This document shows positions 1 to 7,838 of a stretch of 64,000 nt of DNA, piece after piece; the first letter of the stretch is position 1; every line of letters starts with the position of its first letter. The translations under genes and the position numbers were made by a program. The stretch covers positions 124,388 through 188,387 of the forward strand of contig NZ_QRAN01000002.1 in NCBI RefSeq assembly GCF_003457605.1. The letters are read 5' to 3'. Source of the DNA: Seongchinamella sediminis (lineage in GTDB: Bacteria; Pseudomonadota; Gammaproteobacteria; Pseudomonadales; Halieaceae). The notes beneath the pieces are model-generated. The model searched no databases. It had not been told where the DNA came from and saw only the letters and a list, made by a program, of their open reading frames with translations.

Positions 1-1976
1 CCGGAGTTGCCTGTCACCAGCCAGATAAGCGGCAGGCGGTGACTTTGCAGGCGCAGCTCGAACTGGGCCCCCGGCGCCGCATGCGCCAGTAACAGGCTCG
101 CCTGGCCGGTAGAGAAGCTGCCCTGCCACTGCATTTCATCACTCTCCAGGCGGCCGTCCGCCAGGCGCAAGTGAAAACTGGCGCTGCTCTGAATGCCTTC
201 CTCGGCGATGACTTCGTCAATGTCCAGGCTGAGCTCCCCCTCCACAGCATCCAGCCAGCTCATATCCAGCGCCGTGTCGGGAATCAACCGCTCAGCCTGC
301 TGGGCAGCGCTCAGCGGTGCGCCTGATTCCAGTGCCGCGGCATCGCTGCTGCCGCTATCGGCCTGTTGCAGCTGGCGCTGGATGGCATCGGTAAGGAAGC
401 GCAGGTCCAGTTTGCCGGCATGCAGTTGCGCGTCCACCCGCGCCGGGCTGCCGGGAGCGTAGGACAGCTGGCCCGAGAGGTCGCTGCGGCCCAGCTGCAG
501 ATCCAGGTCAGTCAGCTGCAGGGCGCCGTCAGCGCCCAGGTCGACCGCCGAGCGCAGCATGAATGACTCGTTCGGCAGCCGGGCAGTAAGACCCAGGGCA
601 GCCAGTGCCCGCAGGGCATGCTTGCCGCTGAGCTGGATACGCCCGGTCCCGGCTATACCCTGCGCCTGGGGTGTCAGGCTCAGGGCCGCGTCCAGGTGGC
701 TCTCGCCGACGTTGAGCTGGAAGGTCTGCAGCTGCCACTGTGGGTCCTGCCAGCGCCCTTCCAGGTCCAGCTCGAATGGCAGGTCGGCCACTGGCTGTCC
801 TGTCCACGGCGCCAGCAATTCCCCGGTTGAGGCCCCCTCGGCCCGCAGGCTGAGCAGGGAGCCGGCGAGGCCGCCCTGCATCGGCAGGCTGATGTCGCCC
901 CATAGACGGGCACCGCCGCTGCGGGCGCTCAGTTTTTCCAGCCGCAGGGTGGCGCCATCACTGCGCAAGCGGGTTTGCAGCGCCACCTGGACCGGCAGCT
1001 CGTTTGCCGGGCTTACAGGCAGCAGCGCCTTCAGGTCAGGGCTATCGAACACCAGGTCGAGGTCCAGCCCCCGCAGGCTGGCGGGGTTGCCCAGGGTGCC
1101 GTTAATGGTCAGCTGGCTGTCGCCAGACACCAGCAGGCCGCGGGACACATCCAGCTTGCGGCCGGAGCCGTTCACATGGATTTGCAGCGCCAGTGGCAGG
1201 CGTCTGGCAGGGGCCTGCGCCGCTACCGGCAGCACCGGCTGTCCCTGCAGCTGTAACTGCAGGTCCAGCCCGGTAAATGCCAGCGGATCGGCCAGCGCGC
1301 CCTCGACGGTGGCCTGCCAGCCGCGGTATTCGCCCTCGCCGGCCAGCTGTAAACCGGGTCCCACTTGCTCCACTTGCCCGCTGACCCGCAGGGGCTGATC
1401 GCGCCAGCGGCCATCTACCGTCAGCACTATGCCTTTGGCCCCGTGCAGCTGGCCCTCCAGCCTGCTGTGCAGATCGGCATCGGGGGTCCGGTAAATTATC
1501 GCGCTGTCGCGGATATGCGCCTGTTCCAGCAGCACCGGTAACGCCAGCTCCTCTTCGTTGCCGGCGGTATCCGCCGCCTTTTCATCGCCAAACTGCCAGT
1601 TCGGGGACTCTCCCTCGCGCTGCAGCAGCGCCAGCTGCAGGCCCTCCAGCTCCAGGTCGCTGATGACCAGCGGGCCGTCCCGCCACAGGGAGGGCAGGTC
1701 CAGGTGCACCCGCGCCCGCCGCAGGCTCAGGAAATGAGGCTGCTCAGCCCACGCTGGATTGGCAATGCTCAGGCCCTCCACCACAAAAGATGGTTCCCGA
1801 TCGAAGCGAATTTCGTGCAGTTCGCCGATACGTACCTCGCGCTGGAGCAACTTGCTGGCGTATTGTTCCAGGATCAGCGGGTCGCGCAGGACGTGGCCCA
1901 CGGCCAGCACCAGCAGCACCAGCGCGGCCGCCAGCAGCGCCAGCGCCCAGATAAGCTTCCGCAGCGCCGGGCTCAC
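1..1976 (-). CDS. AsmA-family envelope protein (3' end outside window)
   Basis: About 658 codons of a frame that is open from a GTG at 1976 to the window edge, so the C-terminus is missing. I translated the two ends and a middle stretch and met no stop. The N-terminus is one hydrophobic anchor (about residues 7-26) followed by an AsmA-type opening: ligand-like 'VEGLSIANPAWAEQPHFL', then 'DLPSLWRDGPLVISDLEL' and 'SPNWQFGD'. AsmA relatives are inner-membrane-anchored periplasmic proteins linked to lipid trafficking and outer-membrane homeostasis. The GTG overlaps the TGA of the upstream glpD-like gene by 4 nt (1973-1976), implying translational coupling in a LysR-glpD-AsmA run. Family is fairly secure; the exact subgroup is not, because the C-terminal AsmA signature is off the window. 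Confidence 0.8.
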   Translation of the reverse strand, partial: MSPALRKLIWALALLAAALVLLVLAVGHVLRDPLILEQYASKLLQREVRIGELHEIRFDREPSFVVEGLSIANPAWAEQPHFLSLRRARVHLDLPSLWRDGPLVISDLELEGLQLALLQREGESPNWQFGDEKAADTAGNEEELALPVLLEQAHIRDSAIIYRTPDADLHSRLEGQLHGAKGIVLTVDGRWRDQPLRVSGQVEQVGPGLQLAGEGEYRGWQATVEGALADPLAFTGLDLQLQLQGQPVLPVAAQAPARRLPLALQIHVNGSGRKLDVSRGLLVSGDSQLTINGTLGNPASLRGLDLDLVFDSPDLKALLPVSPANELPVQVALQTRLRSDGATLRLEKLSARSGGARLWGDISLPMQGGLAGSLLSLRAEGASTGELLAPWTGQPVADLPFELDLEGRWQDPQWQLQTFQLNVGESHLDAALSLTPQAQGIAGTGRIQLSGKHALRALAALGLTARLPNESFMLRSAVDLGADGALQLTDLDLQLGRSDLSGQLSYAPGSPARVDAQLHAGKLDLRFLTDAIQRQLQQADSGSSDAAALESGAPLSAAQQAERLIPDTALDMSWLDAVEGELSLDIDEVIAEEGIQSSASFHLRLADGRLESDEMQWQGSFSTGQASLLLAHAAPGAQFELRLQSHRLPLIWLVTGNS

Positions 1977-3586
1977 TCTGCCCGCCGCCTGAGATACTCG
2001 GCCAGGCGGGCATGGGCCTGTTCGCCGAACAGGATCTCGCAGGCCTCTGCCAGGCCGGGCGCCCGCTCGATATCGGCCCAGCGCACCACCTGCTCGATTT
2101 TCGAGCGCCGGCGCATGAAATCCTCCAGCTTGACGATCATCTCCCGGCGCGCCGCCAGCTCGATCTCACAGCGGGTATATTCGGCATTCTCTATCAACAG
2201 ATCGGCGCAGTTTTCATCCTCGCGGATGCGCTCCAGCAGCCCGAATGCCGCGGTGCCGTAGCGCCGCCAGAAACGTTCTGACAGGGGCTCGGAGGAGCTG
2301 GCGTCGGTGAGCGCATCGAGGTTCATCAGCCGGGCCTGGAGCATGAATTCCTGGCGCTGGCTGGCCGCGGGCTCACCGTACCAGCAGTGGTCCGGGTGGG
2401 GAATCACCACTCCCATTGCCGCCACCTTGGCGACGACTTCATCACCCACGTTGAGGCAGTCAGTGAGCTTGCCGCCAAAGATCGTCAGGTGGCGATGATG
2501 CTCGCTCTGTTCGATCACGTGCTTGCGCGACAGCTGCACCCAGTCGGCCACACCGCCCTCCCCCTTTACCGCCAGCGGCCTGACGCCGACCCGTTCGGCG
2601 ATAATACTGTCCAGCGACAGGGGCGGATCGATGTCGAGCAATGCGTTGACGTTGTCGAGGACAAAGCGCCGGTCCTCCTCGGTCACCCCCACCTCAGGGT
2701 CCGCCACCTGGGTGTCGGTGGTGCCAATACAGGTTTTGGGGCCCATGGGTATCAGGAAGAACAGGCGCCCGTCACTGGCGAAAAAGGTCAGCACCCGCTT
2801 GTTGTCGGTCACCCGGTCAACAATCAGGTGTATGCCCTTGGAAAACAGGTGATGGTATTCGGTGCGCTCGCCCGAGAGGCGATTGTGACTGTCGGCGTAG
2901 GGGCCGCAGGCGTTGATCAGCACCCGCGAACGGATCTGCAGCTCCGTGCCGGCAACCTCATCCCGGGCCCGGGTATACCAGAGTTCACCCACCCGGCGAG
3001 TGTCTACCGACGCCACATAGTTGGCGGCAATACAGCCGTAGTTCAGCGCCGTGCGGATAAAATTGAAGACAAAGCGGGCGTCGTTGTCATACAGGTAACA
3101 GTCGGAGTATTCCAGGCCCCCCGCGGCATTGCTGGTGTTGACCACCGGCTCGCGCCGCTCCAGGTCACGGGCAGTGTAGTAGCGCGGCGCGGCGGTATTG
3201 AAGCGCCCCATCACCCAGTACAGCAAAGCACCCAGGTAGACAAAAAACGACCAGAACCGGAACCCCTTCTGGATGGTGGTGAAAAAGCGGATTTCCTTCA
3301 CCGTTGAAGGGTAGGCGCGCATGAGCTCGTTGCGCGACTTGCACAGTTTATTGACCAGCAGGTAGTCGTGGCTTTCCAGGTACTTGATCCCGCCCCAGGC
3401 GAGGTTGGAGGAGTTGGAACTGACCCCGCTGGCGAAGTCCTCGCGCTCGATCAACGCCACCTTCACCCCCCGGCCGGCCAGCGCCGCGGCTGCTACCGCA
3501 CCATTGATGCCGCCACCGACAATCAGCACATCGTAGACCTGCTCGCCCAGTTTTTGCAGATTGCTGTTGCGTAGACTTATCGCCAT
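1973..3586 (-). CDS. glpD: FAD-dependent glycerol-3-phosphate dehydrogenase (GlpD-like)
   Basis: A 537-residue protein of the usual aerobic GlpD length. It should oxidise sn-glycerol-3-phosphate to dihydroxyacetone phosphate at the inner membrane and pass electrons to quinone. The FAD-binding Rossmann motif GGGINGA is at residues 24-30, followed by the DAO-family stretch 'SSNSSNLAWGGIKYLE' that is typical of GlpD, and a later 'RVGVRPL' and 'FGGKLTDCLNV' region. The start has a strong purine-rich site (GGAGAGGGG) just upstream. It lies 27 nt after the LysR gene and overlaps the AsmA-like gene. No glpF or glpK is nearby, so the substrate could be phospholipid-derived glycerol-3-phosphate or another 2-hydroxy substrate of the same flavoprotein family. 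Confidence 0.85.
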   Translation of the reverse strand: MAISLRNSNLQKLGEQVYDVLIVGGGINGAVAAAALAGRGVKVALIEREDFASGVSSNSSNLAWGGIKYLESHDYLLVNKLCKSRNELMRAYPSTVKEIRFFTTIQKGFRFWSFFVYLGALLYWVMGRFNTAAPRYYTARDLERREPVVNTSNAAGGLEYSDCYLYDNDARFVFNFIRTALNYGCIAANYVASVDTRRVGELWYTRARDEVAGTELQIRSRVLINACGPYADSHNRLSGERTEYHHLFSKGIHLIVDRVTDNKRVLTFFASDGRLFFLIPMGPKTCIGTTDTQVADPEVGVTEEDRRFVLDNVNALLDIDPPLSLDSIIAERVGVRPLAVKGEGGVADWVQLSRKHVIEQSEHHRHLTIFGGKLTDCLNVGDEVVAKVAAMGVVIPHPDHCWYGEPAASQRQEFMLQARLMNLDALTDASSSEPLSERFWRRYGTAAFGLLERIREDENCADLLIENAEYTRCEIELAARREMIVKLEDFMRRRSKIEQVVRWADIERAPGLAEACEILFGEQAHARLAEYLRRRAE

Positions 3587-3613
3587 GTTGTGCCCCTCTC
3601 CGACGGCAACACT

Positions 3614-4501
3614 CTACAAGTTCCAGTGTTGCTCGCAAAGGGCGACAAATTCACTGGCACTGGCATTGAGCTGCTTACCGCTGCGGTAGTAGAGCCCCAC
3701 CTGCTTGTCGATGGTGCCGAATGACACATCGTCGATCACGTGGAAACTGGCGCAGTCGTCGTGCTCGCGCAGCAACTTGCGGTCGATGAACGTCACCCCC
3801 ATGCCTTCCTTGACCATGTGAATGCGCAACAGCAGGCTGCTCACTTCCCAGACCGTACTGAACTGGTCACGCAGCCGCAGGATGGAGGGCCGCAGCTCGG
3901 GGTTATCCAGGGCTGAGGTGATCAAAGGTGTCTCCCGCAGGGCATCCGCATCGCCTTTTTTCATGTCCTGGTAACGCGGGTGACCGGGGCTGACCACCAG
4001 GTGCCGGGTGTCGGTGTACAGGGGCAGGGTGGTAAACGCCTGCATGTCTTTCTGGAAGGGACCGAAACCCAGTTCCACATTGCCCGCGAGCACAGCGTAG
4101 ATGATATTGCGCGCCGGCATCTCGGCGATTTTCATCCGCACCTGCGGGTTGCGCCGGTGGTATTCATTGATCAGCGCCGGGGCGTGAAAGCGATTGATCG
4201 AGGCACTGAGGGCGAGGTTGAGCGTCCCTGACTGCCCCTGGCGCAGCTGGGCAATATCCTCCAGAGTCTGCTGTTCGCCGGTCAGTACCTCAAAAGCGTG
4301 ATCGAACAGCCGCCGGCCAGCGTCGGTCAGCCGCAGTTCCTTGCCCCGGTGGATGAGCGCCGTGCCGAGTTTGCTCTCCAGCCCGGCCACCGCCTGGCTC
4401 ACCGCGGACTGGCTCAGGTGCAGGGCCTCCGCCGCCCGGCGGAACCCGCCCTCCTCGATCACCGCGCGAAACGCTCGTAACTCACTGTTTTCCAAGCGCA
4501 T
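3614..4501 (-). CDS. LysR-family transcriptional regulator
   Basis: A 295-residue LysR-type protein. Residues about 1-60 form the winged HTH ('AFRAVIEEGGFRRAAEALHL' followed by 'SQSAVSQAVAGLESKLGTAL'), and the remainder is the periplasmic-binding-protein-like effector domain. The ATG is at 4501 and abuts a 17-bp palindrome, which suggests autoregulation. It is divergent from the citrate-synthase-like gene starting at 4598 and is co-directional with the glpD-like gene 27 nt downstream, so either could be its target. The ligand cannot be predicted from sequence. Confidence 0.9.
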   Translation of the reverse strand: MRLENSELRAFRAVIEEGGFRRAAEALHLSQSAVSQAVAGLESKLGTALIHRGKELRLTDAGRRLFDHAFEVLTGEQQTLEDIAQLRQGQSGTLNLALSASINRFHAPALINEYHRRNPQVRMKIAEMPARNIIYAVLAGNVELGFGPFQKDMQAFTTLPLYTDTRHLVVSPGHPRYQDMKKGDADALRETPLITSALDNPELRPSILRLRDQFSTVWEVSSLLLRIHMVKEGMGVTFIDRKLLREHDDCASFHVIDDVSFGTIDKQVGLYYRSGKQLNASASEFVALCEQHWNL

Positions 4502-4517
4502 ATAAGCATGCCTTATA
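4501..4517. promoter_or_regulatory. Palindrome at LysR/citrate-synthase divergent promoter
   Basis: TATAAG-CATGC-CTTATA is a perfect 6-bp inverted repeat with a 5-bp spacer. It contains the T-N11-A arrangement expected of LysR-type sites and begins at the first base of the LysR start codon. It is a good candidate for the regulator's own operator; binding is inferred. Confidence 0.5.
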
Positions 4518-4558
4518 GTTTGATAAGTAAAATTAACTCAACTAATCGCCGGCGGCAG

Positions 4559-4564
4559 TATACT
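4559..4564 (+). promoter_or_regulatory. Candidate -10 element for the citrate-synthase-like gene
   Basis: TATACT lies 34 nt upstream of the ATG at 4598. No good -35 hexamer is found at 16-18 nt (the nearest is TTAACT, about 20 nt away), as is common for LysR-activated promoters. Confidence 0.35.
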
Positions 4565-4597
4565 GTGAAAAATTACCAAATGCAGGGAGCCCCAAGC

Positions 4598-5734
4598 ATG
4601 TCTGACACTCAATCCGTATTTTCCTACGACCTGGCGGGGGTCGTGGTCGGCGAAACCGCTATCTCCGATGTGCAGGGCGACTGCGGCCTGCTGTCCTACC
4701 GCGGGATCGATATCAACGACCTGGTCGGCACCCCCTTTCTCCATGTCGCCTGGCTGGTGGTCTTCGGCGAGTGGCCCGATGAGCAGGAGAAGAGCAATCT
4801 CAAGAGCTTCATGTGCCGCCATGCGCGCCTGAGCCACGGCGAACAGGACCTGCTGGGGCAGGTGCCGCGCGAGCTGCACCCCATGCTGATGCTGCAGGGT
4901 ATGATCCCGCTGCTGCAAATGCCCGCGGAAGACACCCTGGGCCGGGGCCTGGATGCCGAACAGGGGCTGTTTATCGCCGCCAAGATTTCCGCGCTGATTG
5001 CCGCCCACTACCGCCTGGGACAGAACAAGGTAATCCTCCACCCCACCGCCGGCAAGCTGCGCCACGAGAACTTCCTGGCCATGTTCCACGGCAAGGCGCC
5101 GACTGCTGAGCAGGTGCGCATGCTGGACGCGGCGCAGATCCTGCAAATGGAGCACAGTTTCAATGCCGGCACCTTCGCCGGCCGGGTCTGCGCCAGCACC
5201 CTGGCTCCCATCCAGTCCGCCATCTCGGCCTCTATCGGCACCCTGTTTGGCAAGCTGCACGGCGGCGCCGACCAGGCCGCCCTGGAAATGGCGATGGAGA
5301 TCGGCAGCCCCGAGAACGCCGAGGCCTACGTCAGCGACTGCCTGGCCAACAAGGTCAAGATCATGGGCATGGGCCACCGCGAGTACCGCACGGTTGATCC
5401 GCGGGCCCGCATTCTCAAGCCGATGGCCGTCGAGCTGTGCCAGGACGCAGAGAGCAAGAACCTGCTCGCCACCCTGGTGGCGGTGGAAGAAGCCTGCCAG
5501 CGCGAGTTCGGCGAGCGCGGCAAGGAGATCTGGGCCAACGTGGAGTTCTACAAGGGCGCCGTGTTCCACAGCCTGGGCATACCCAGCCACTACTTCACTG
5601 CCATGTTCGCCATGGCCCGGGTTTACGGCTACATCGCCCATTTCCTCGAGTTCCGCCAGGACAATCGCCTGATCCGTCCCCGCGCCGCCTACGTCGGCAA
5701 ACCACCGGTGGCGGCGGACCAGTCAGCGGCCTGA
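4598..5734 (+). CDS. Citrate / 2-methylcitrate synthase family protein
   Basis: A 378-residue protein of the short type II citrate synthase / methylcitrate synthase class, which condenses oxaloacetate with acetyl-CoA or propionyl-CoA. Visible active-site elements are His186 in 'MEHSFNAGTFAGR', His221 in 'KLHGGADQAALEM' and His260 in 'GHREYRTVDPR'. The usual catalytic Asp in 'NVDFY' is Glu316 here ('NVEFYKG'). The frame is open further upstream, but the ATG at 4598 has GGGAG about 9 nt before it and gives the normal N-terminus. No prpB, prpD or acnD neighbour is present, so acetyl-CoA versus propionyl-CoA specificity cannot be decided. Control by the divergent LysR protein is likely. Confidence 0.85.
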   Translation: MSDTQSVFSYDLAGVVVGETAISDVQGDCGLLSYRGIDINDLVGTPFLHVAWLVVFGEWPDEQEKSNLKSFMCRHARLSHGEQDLLGQVPRELHPMLMLQGMIPLLQMPAEDTLGRGLDAEQGLFIAAKISALIAAHYRLGQNKVILHPTAGKLRHENFLAMFHGKAPTAEQVRMLDAAQILQMEHSFNAGTFAGRVCASTLAPIQSAISASIGTLFGKLHGGADQAALEMAMEIGSPENAEAYVSDCLANKVKIMGMGHREYRTVDPRARILKPMAVELCQDAESKNLLATLVAVEEACQREFGERGKEIWANVEFYKGAVFHSLGIPSHYFTAMFAMARVYGYIAHFLEFRQDNRLIRPRAAYVGKPPVAADQSAA

Positions 5735-5776
5735 GACCGGGCAGCGGGTAGCCCCGGCCGGGCGCGCCGGTACCTC

Positions 5777-5807
5777 GCTGTTGCGCTATGCTGAAGGGCG
5801 CAACAGC
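5777..5807. repeat. Long intergenic inverted repeat (hairpin)
   Basis: Perfect 10-bp arms GCTGTTGCGC / GCGCAACAGC separated by an 11-nt loop, with GGTACC on both outer sides that could extend the stem. It lies between the citrate-synthase-like and HlyD genes and has no T-tract, so it is not a standard terminator. It may be an mRNA-stabilising or REP-like element. Confidence 0.6.
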
Positions 5808-5845
5808 AACTTACCGGTACCAGCAGCTACAGGAGTTTCACGCCA

Positions 5846-6910
5846 GTGACCCGGCTATTCGCGCTCTGCCTGTCCCTCTACCTGGTCACCGCCTGCGGTG
5901 ACCACAGCGCCGATCAGGCGCTGGGTACCCTGGAACGGGACCGGGTGATCCTGAAAGCCACCGACAATGAAATCATCACCGCGCAGCCGGTGCCCGAGGG
6001 CACCCTGGTCACCGCGGGCACCCTGCTGGTGCAGCTCGATGACAGCCGCCAGAAAGCCATCGTCGCCCGCGCCCGGGCCGAGGTGGGTCGGGCCGCGGCA
6101 CAGCTGGATGAGCTGCGCAACGGCGCCCGTCCCGAGGATATTGCCGCCGCCACCGCCCGGGTAGCAGGCGCCAGGGCGACCCTGGTCGAGGCGAACGCGA
6201 ACTACCAGCGGGCGGTCTCCCTGGTGCAACAGCAACTGGCGGCGCAGGCCCAGCTCGACCGCGCCCTGGCGAGCCGCGATGCGGCCGAAGCCAACCTGGA
6301 ATCCGCCGAGGAAGAATTGCTGCGGCTGACCAACGGCACCCGCAAGGAGCAGCTCGATGCTGGCGCCGCCGCCCTGCAGGCGGCAGAGGCGCAGCTGGCG
6401 CTGGAGCAGCACCGGCTCTCGGAACTCTCGGTGGTGGCGACCCGTGACGCCTACCTGGACAGCCTGCCCTGGAACGTGGGGGAACGGGTAAACCTGGGGG
6501 CGACCCTGGCCGTCATGCTGGCCGGCGACCAGCCCTTTGCCCGGGTGTACGTGCCCGAACCCTGGCGGGCGCGACTGCGGGTAGGCGATGAATACCCGGT
6601 GCAAATCGATGGCCTGGACAAACTGTACAGCGGGAAGCTGCGCTGGATCGCCACCGATCCCGCCTTCACCCCCTACTATGCGCTGAACGCCTCTGACCGT
6701 GCGCGCCTGGTCTACCTGGCCGAGTTCGACCTGCAGGAGGGGGCGGACCTGCCCACCGGCGTGCCGGTACAGGTGCTGCTCACCGACAAGGTGAATGGCG
6801 CAGCCAGAGAAGGTGCCCTGGGGCACAAGGTGAATGGCGCAGCCAGAGAGGGTGCCCTGGGGCACAAGGTGAATGGCGTAGCCAGAGAAGGTGCCCTGGG
6901 GGATGACTGA
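5846..6910 (+). CDS. HlyD-family periplasmic adaptor lipoprotein
   Basis: A 354-residue membrane-fusion protein. The GTG start has AGGAG about 10 nt upstream. The signal ends in a lipobox-like 'LYLVTAC' (Cys17), so an inner-membrane lipoprotein is likely. Residues about 45-75 form the first half of the lipoyl/barrel-sandwich domain ('VPEGTLVTAGTLLVQLDD'), residues about 76-200 a long Ala/Glu/Leu coiled coil, and residues about 205-310 the second half and beta-barrel. Residues 315-353 are three near-identical copies of a 13-residue unit (KVNGAAREGALGH), encoded by a 39-bp tandem repeat, and are foreign to the family. The gene overlaps the next by 8 nt and forms an exporter with the ATPase and permease (YbhG/YbhF/YbhS type). 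Confidence 0.85.
   Translation: MTRLFALCLSLYLVTACGDHSADQALGTLERDRVILKATDNEIITAQPVPEGTLVTAGTLLVQLDDSRQKAIVARARAEVGRAAAQLDELRNGARPEDIAAATARVAGARATLVEANANYQRAVSLVQQQLAAQAQLDRALASRDAAEANLESAEEELLRLTNGTRKEQLDAGAAALQAAEAQLALEQHRLSELSVVATRDAYLDSLPWNVGERVNLGATLAVMLAGDQPFARVYVPEPWRARLRVGDEYPVQIDGLDKLYSGKLRWIATDPAFTPYYALNASDRARLVYLAEFDLQEGADLPTGVPVQVLLTDKVNGAAREGALGHKVNGAAREGALGHKVNGVAREGALGDD
6788..6904 (+). repeat. Three tandem copies of a 39-bp in-frame repeat
   Basis: Units at 6788-6826, 6827-6865 and 6866-6904 differ at only a few bases; the last is complete for about 36 bp. Because 39 is a multiple of 3, copy-number change would keep the frame. Each unit carries a small inverted repeat GTGCC-CTGG-GGCAC. 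The array encodes the C-terminal tail of the HlyD-like protein and reaches the start codon of the ATPase gene. Confidence 0.9.
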
Positions 6911-7838
6911 ACTGGCCATCGAAACCCGGGGCCTGAGCAAACAGTTTGGCGACCTGCGCGCCGTCCACCAGCTGGACCTGCAGATTCCCCGGGGTGAGAT
7001 ATACGGATTCCTGGGGCCCAATGGCTCAGGCAAGACCACCGCCATCCGCATGCTGTGCGGCCTGCTCACCCCCAGCAGCGGGGATATTTCAGTGCTGGGC
7101 CTGGAAATTCCCCGCGACGCGGAGCGCTTGCGGCTGCGAATCGGCTATATGACGCAGAAGTTCTCCCTCTACGATGACCTCAGCGTCAGCGAAAACATGC
7201 ATTTCATGGCCCGGATCTACGGCATGGGACGGGCCGCGGCCCGGGATCGGGTTGCCCAGCTGCTGGACCGCTATGCGCTGGCCAGCATGCGCGGCCGGCT
7301 CGCCAGGGCCATGAGCGGCGGCCAGCGCCAGCGCCTGGCACTGGCGGTGGCCACCCTGCAGCAACCCGACCTGCTGATTCTGGACGAGCCAACCTCGGCG
7401 GTGGACCCGGAGAACCGCCGGGACTTCTGGGAAAAGCTGTTCGACCTGGTCGACGAGGGAACCACGATACTGGTATCCACGCACTACATGGACGAAGCCG
7501 AGCGCTGCCACCAGCTGGCAGTGCTGGAAACCGGCAACCTGCGCAAACACGGTGCGCCGCAGCAGCTGATGGATGAACTGGCGGGCCGGATCATCGAGAT
7601 CCAGGGCGCGGACCTGCGCCAGGTAAAAGAGCGGCTGTTGCGCATTGAGGGCGTGCAGTCCGCCGCCCAGCAGGGTCTGCACCTGCGGGTACTGATGGCG
7701 GACACTGGACCCGACGGCGATGCAGCTGTACAGCGCCTGCGACGGGAACTGGCCGCGGAATCACTGCACATCCAGCCGGGCAAACCCAGCCTTGAGGACG
7801 TGTTCGTGGCCTGCACCCGGGGCGAGTCGCAGCGATGA
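6903..7838 (+). CDS. ABC exporter ATP-binding protein
   Basis: A 311-residue single nucleotide-binding-domain ATPase. Walker A GPNGSGKTT is at residues 38-46, the signature is 'MSGGQRQRLALA', Walker B is 'LLILDEP', and a switch His follows in 'VSTHYMDEAE'. The C-terminal extension of about 80 residues matches drug/antibiotic ABC-2 exporters. An in-frame GTG at 6891 is possible, but ATG 6903 (overlapping the HlyD stop by 8 nt) gives the normal N-terminus. It overlaps the permease gene by ATGA. It powers efflux across the inner membrane; the substrate is unknown. Confidence 0.9.
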   Translation: MTELAIETRGLSKQFGDLRAVHQLDLQIPRGEIYGFLGPNGSGKTTAIRMLCGLLTPSSGDISVLGLEIPRDAERLRLRIGYMTQKFSLYDDLSVSENMHFMARIYGMGRAAARDRVAQLLDRYALASMRGRLARAMSGGQRQRLALAVATLQQPDLLILDEPTSAVDPENRRDFWEKLFDLVDEGTTILVSTHYMDEAERCHQLAVLETGNLRKHGAPQQLMDELAGRIIEIQGADLRQVKERLLRIEGVQSAAQQGLHLRVLMADTGPDGDAAVQRLRRELAAESLHIQPGKPSLEDVFVACTRGESQR

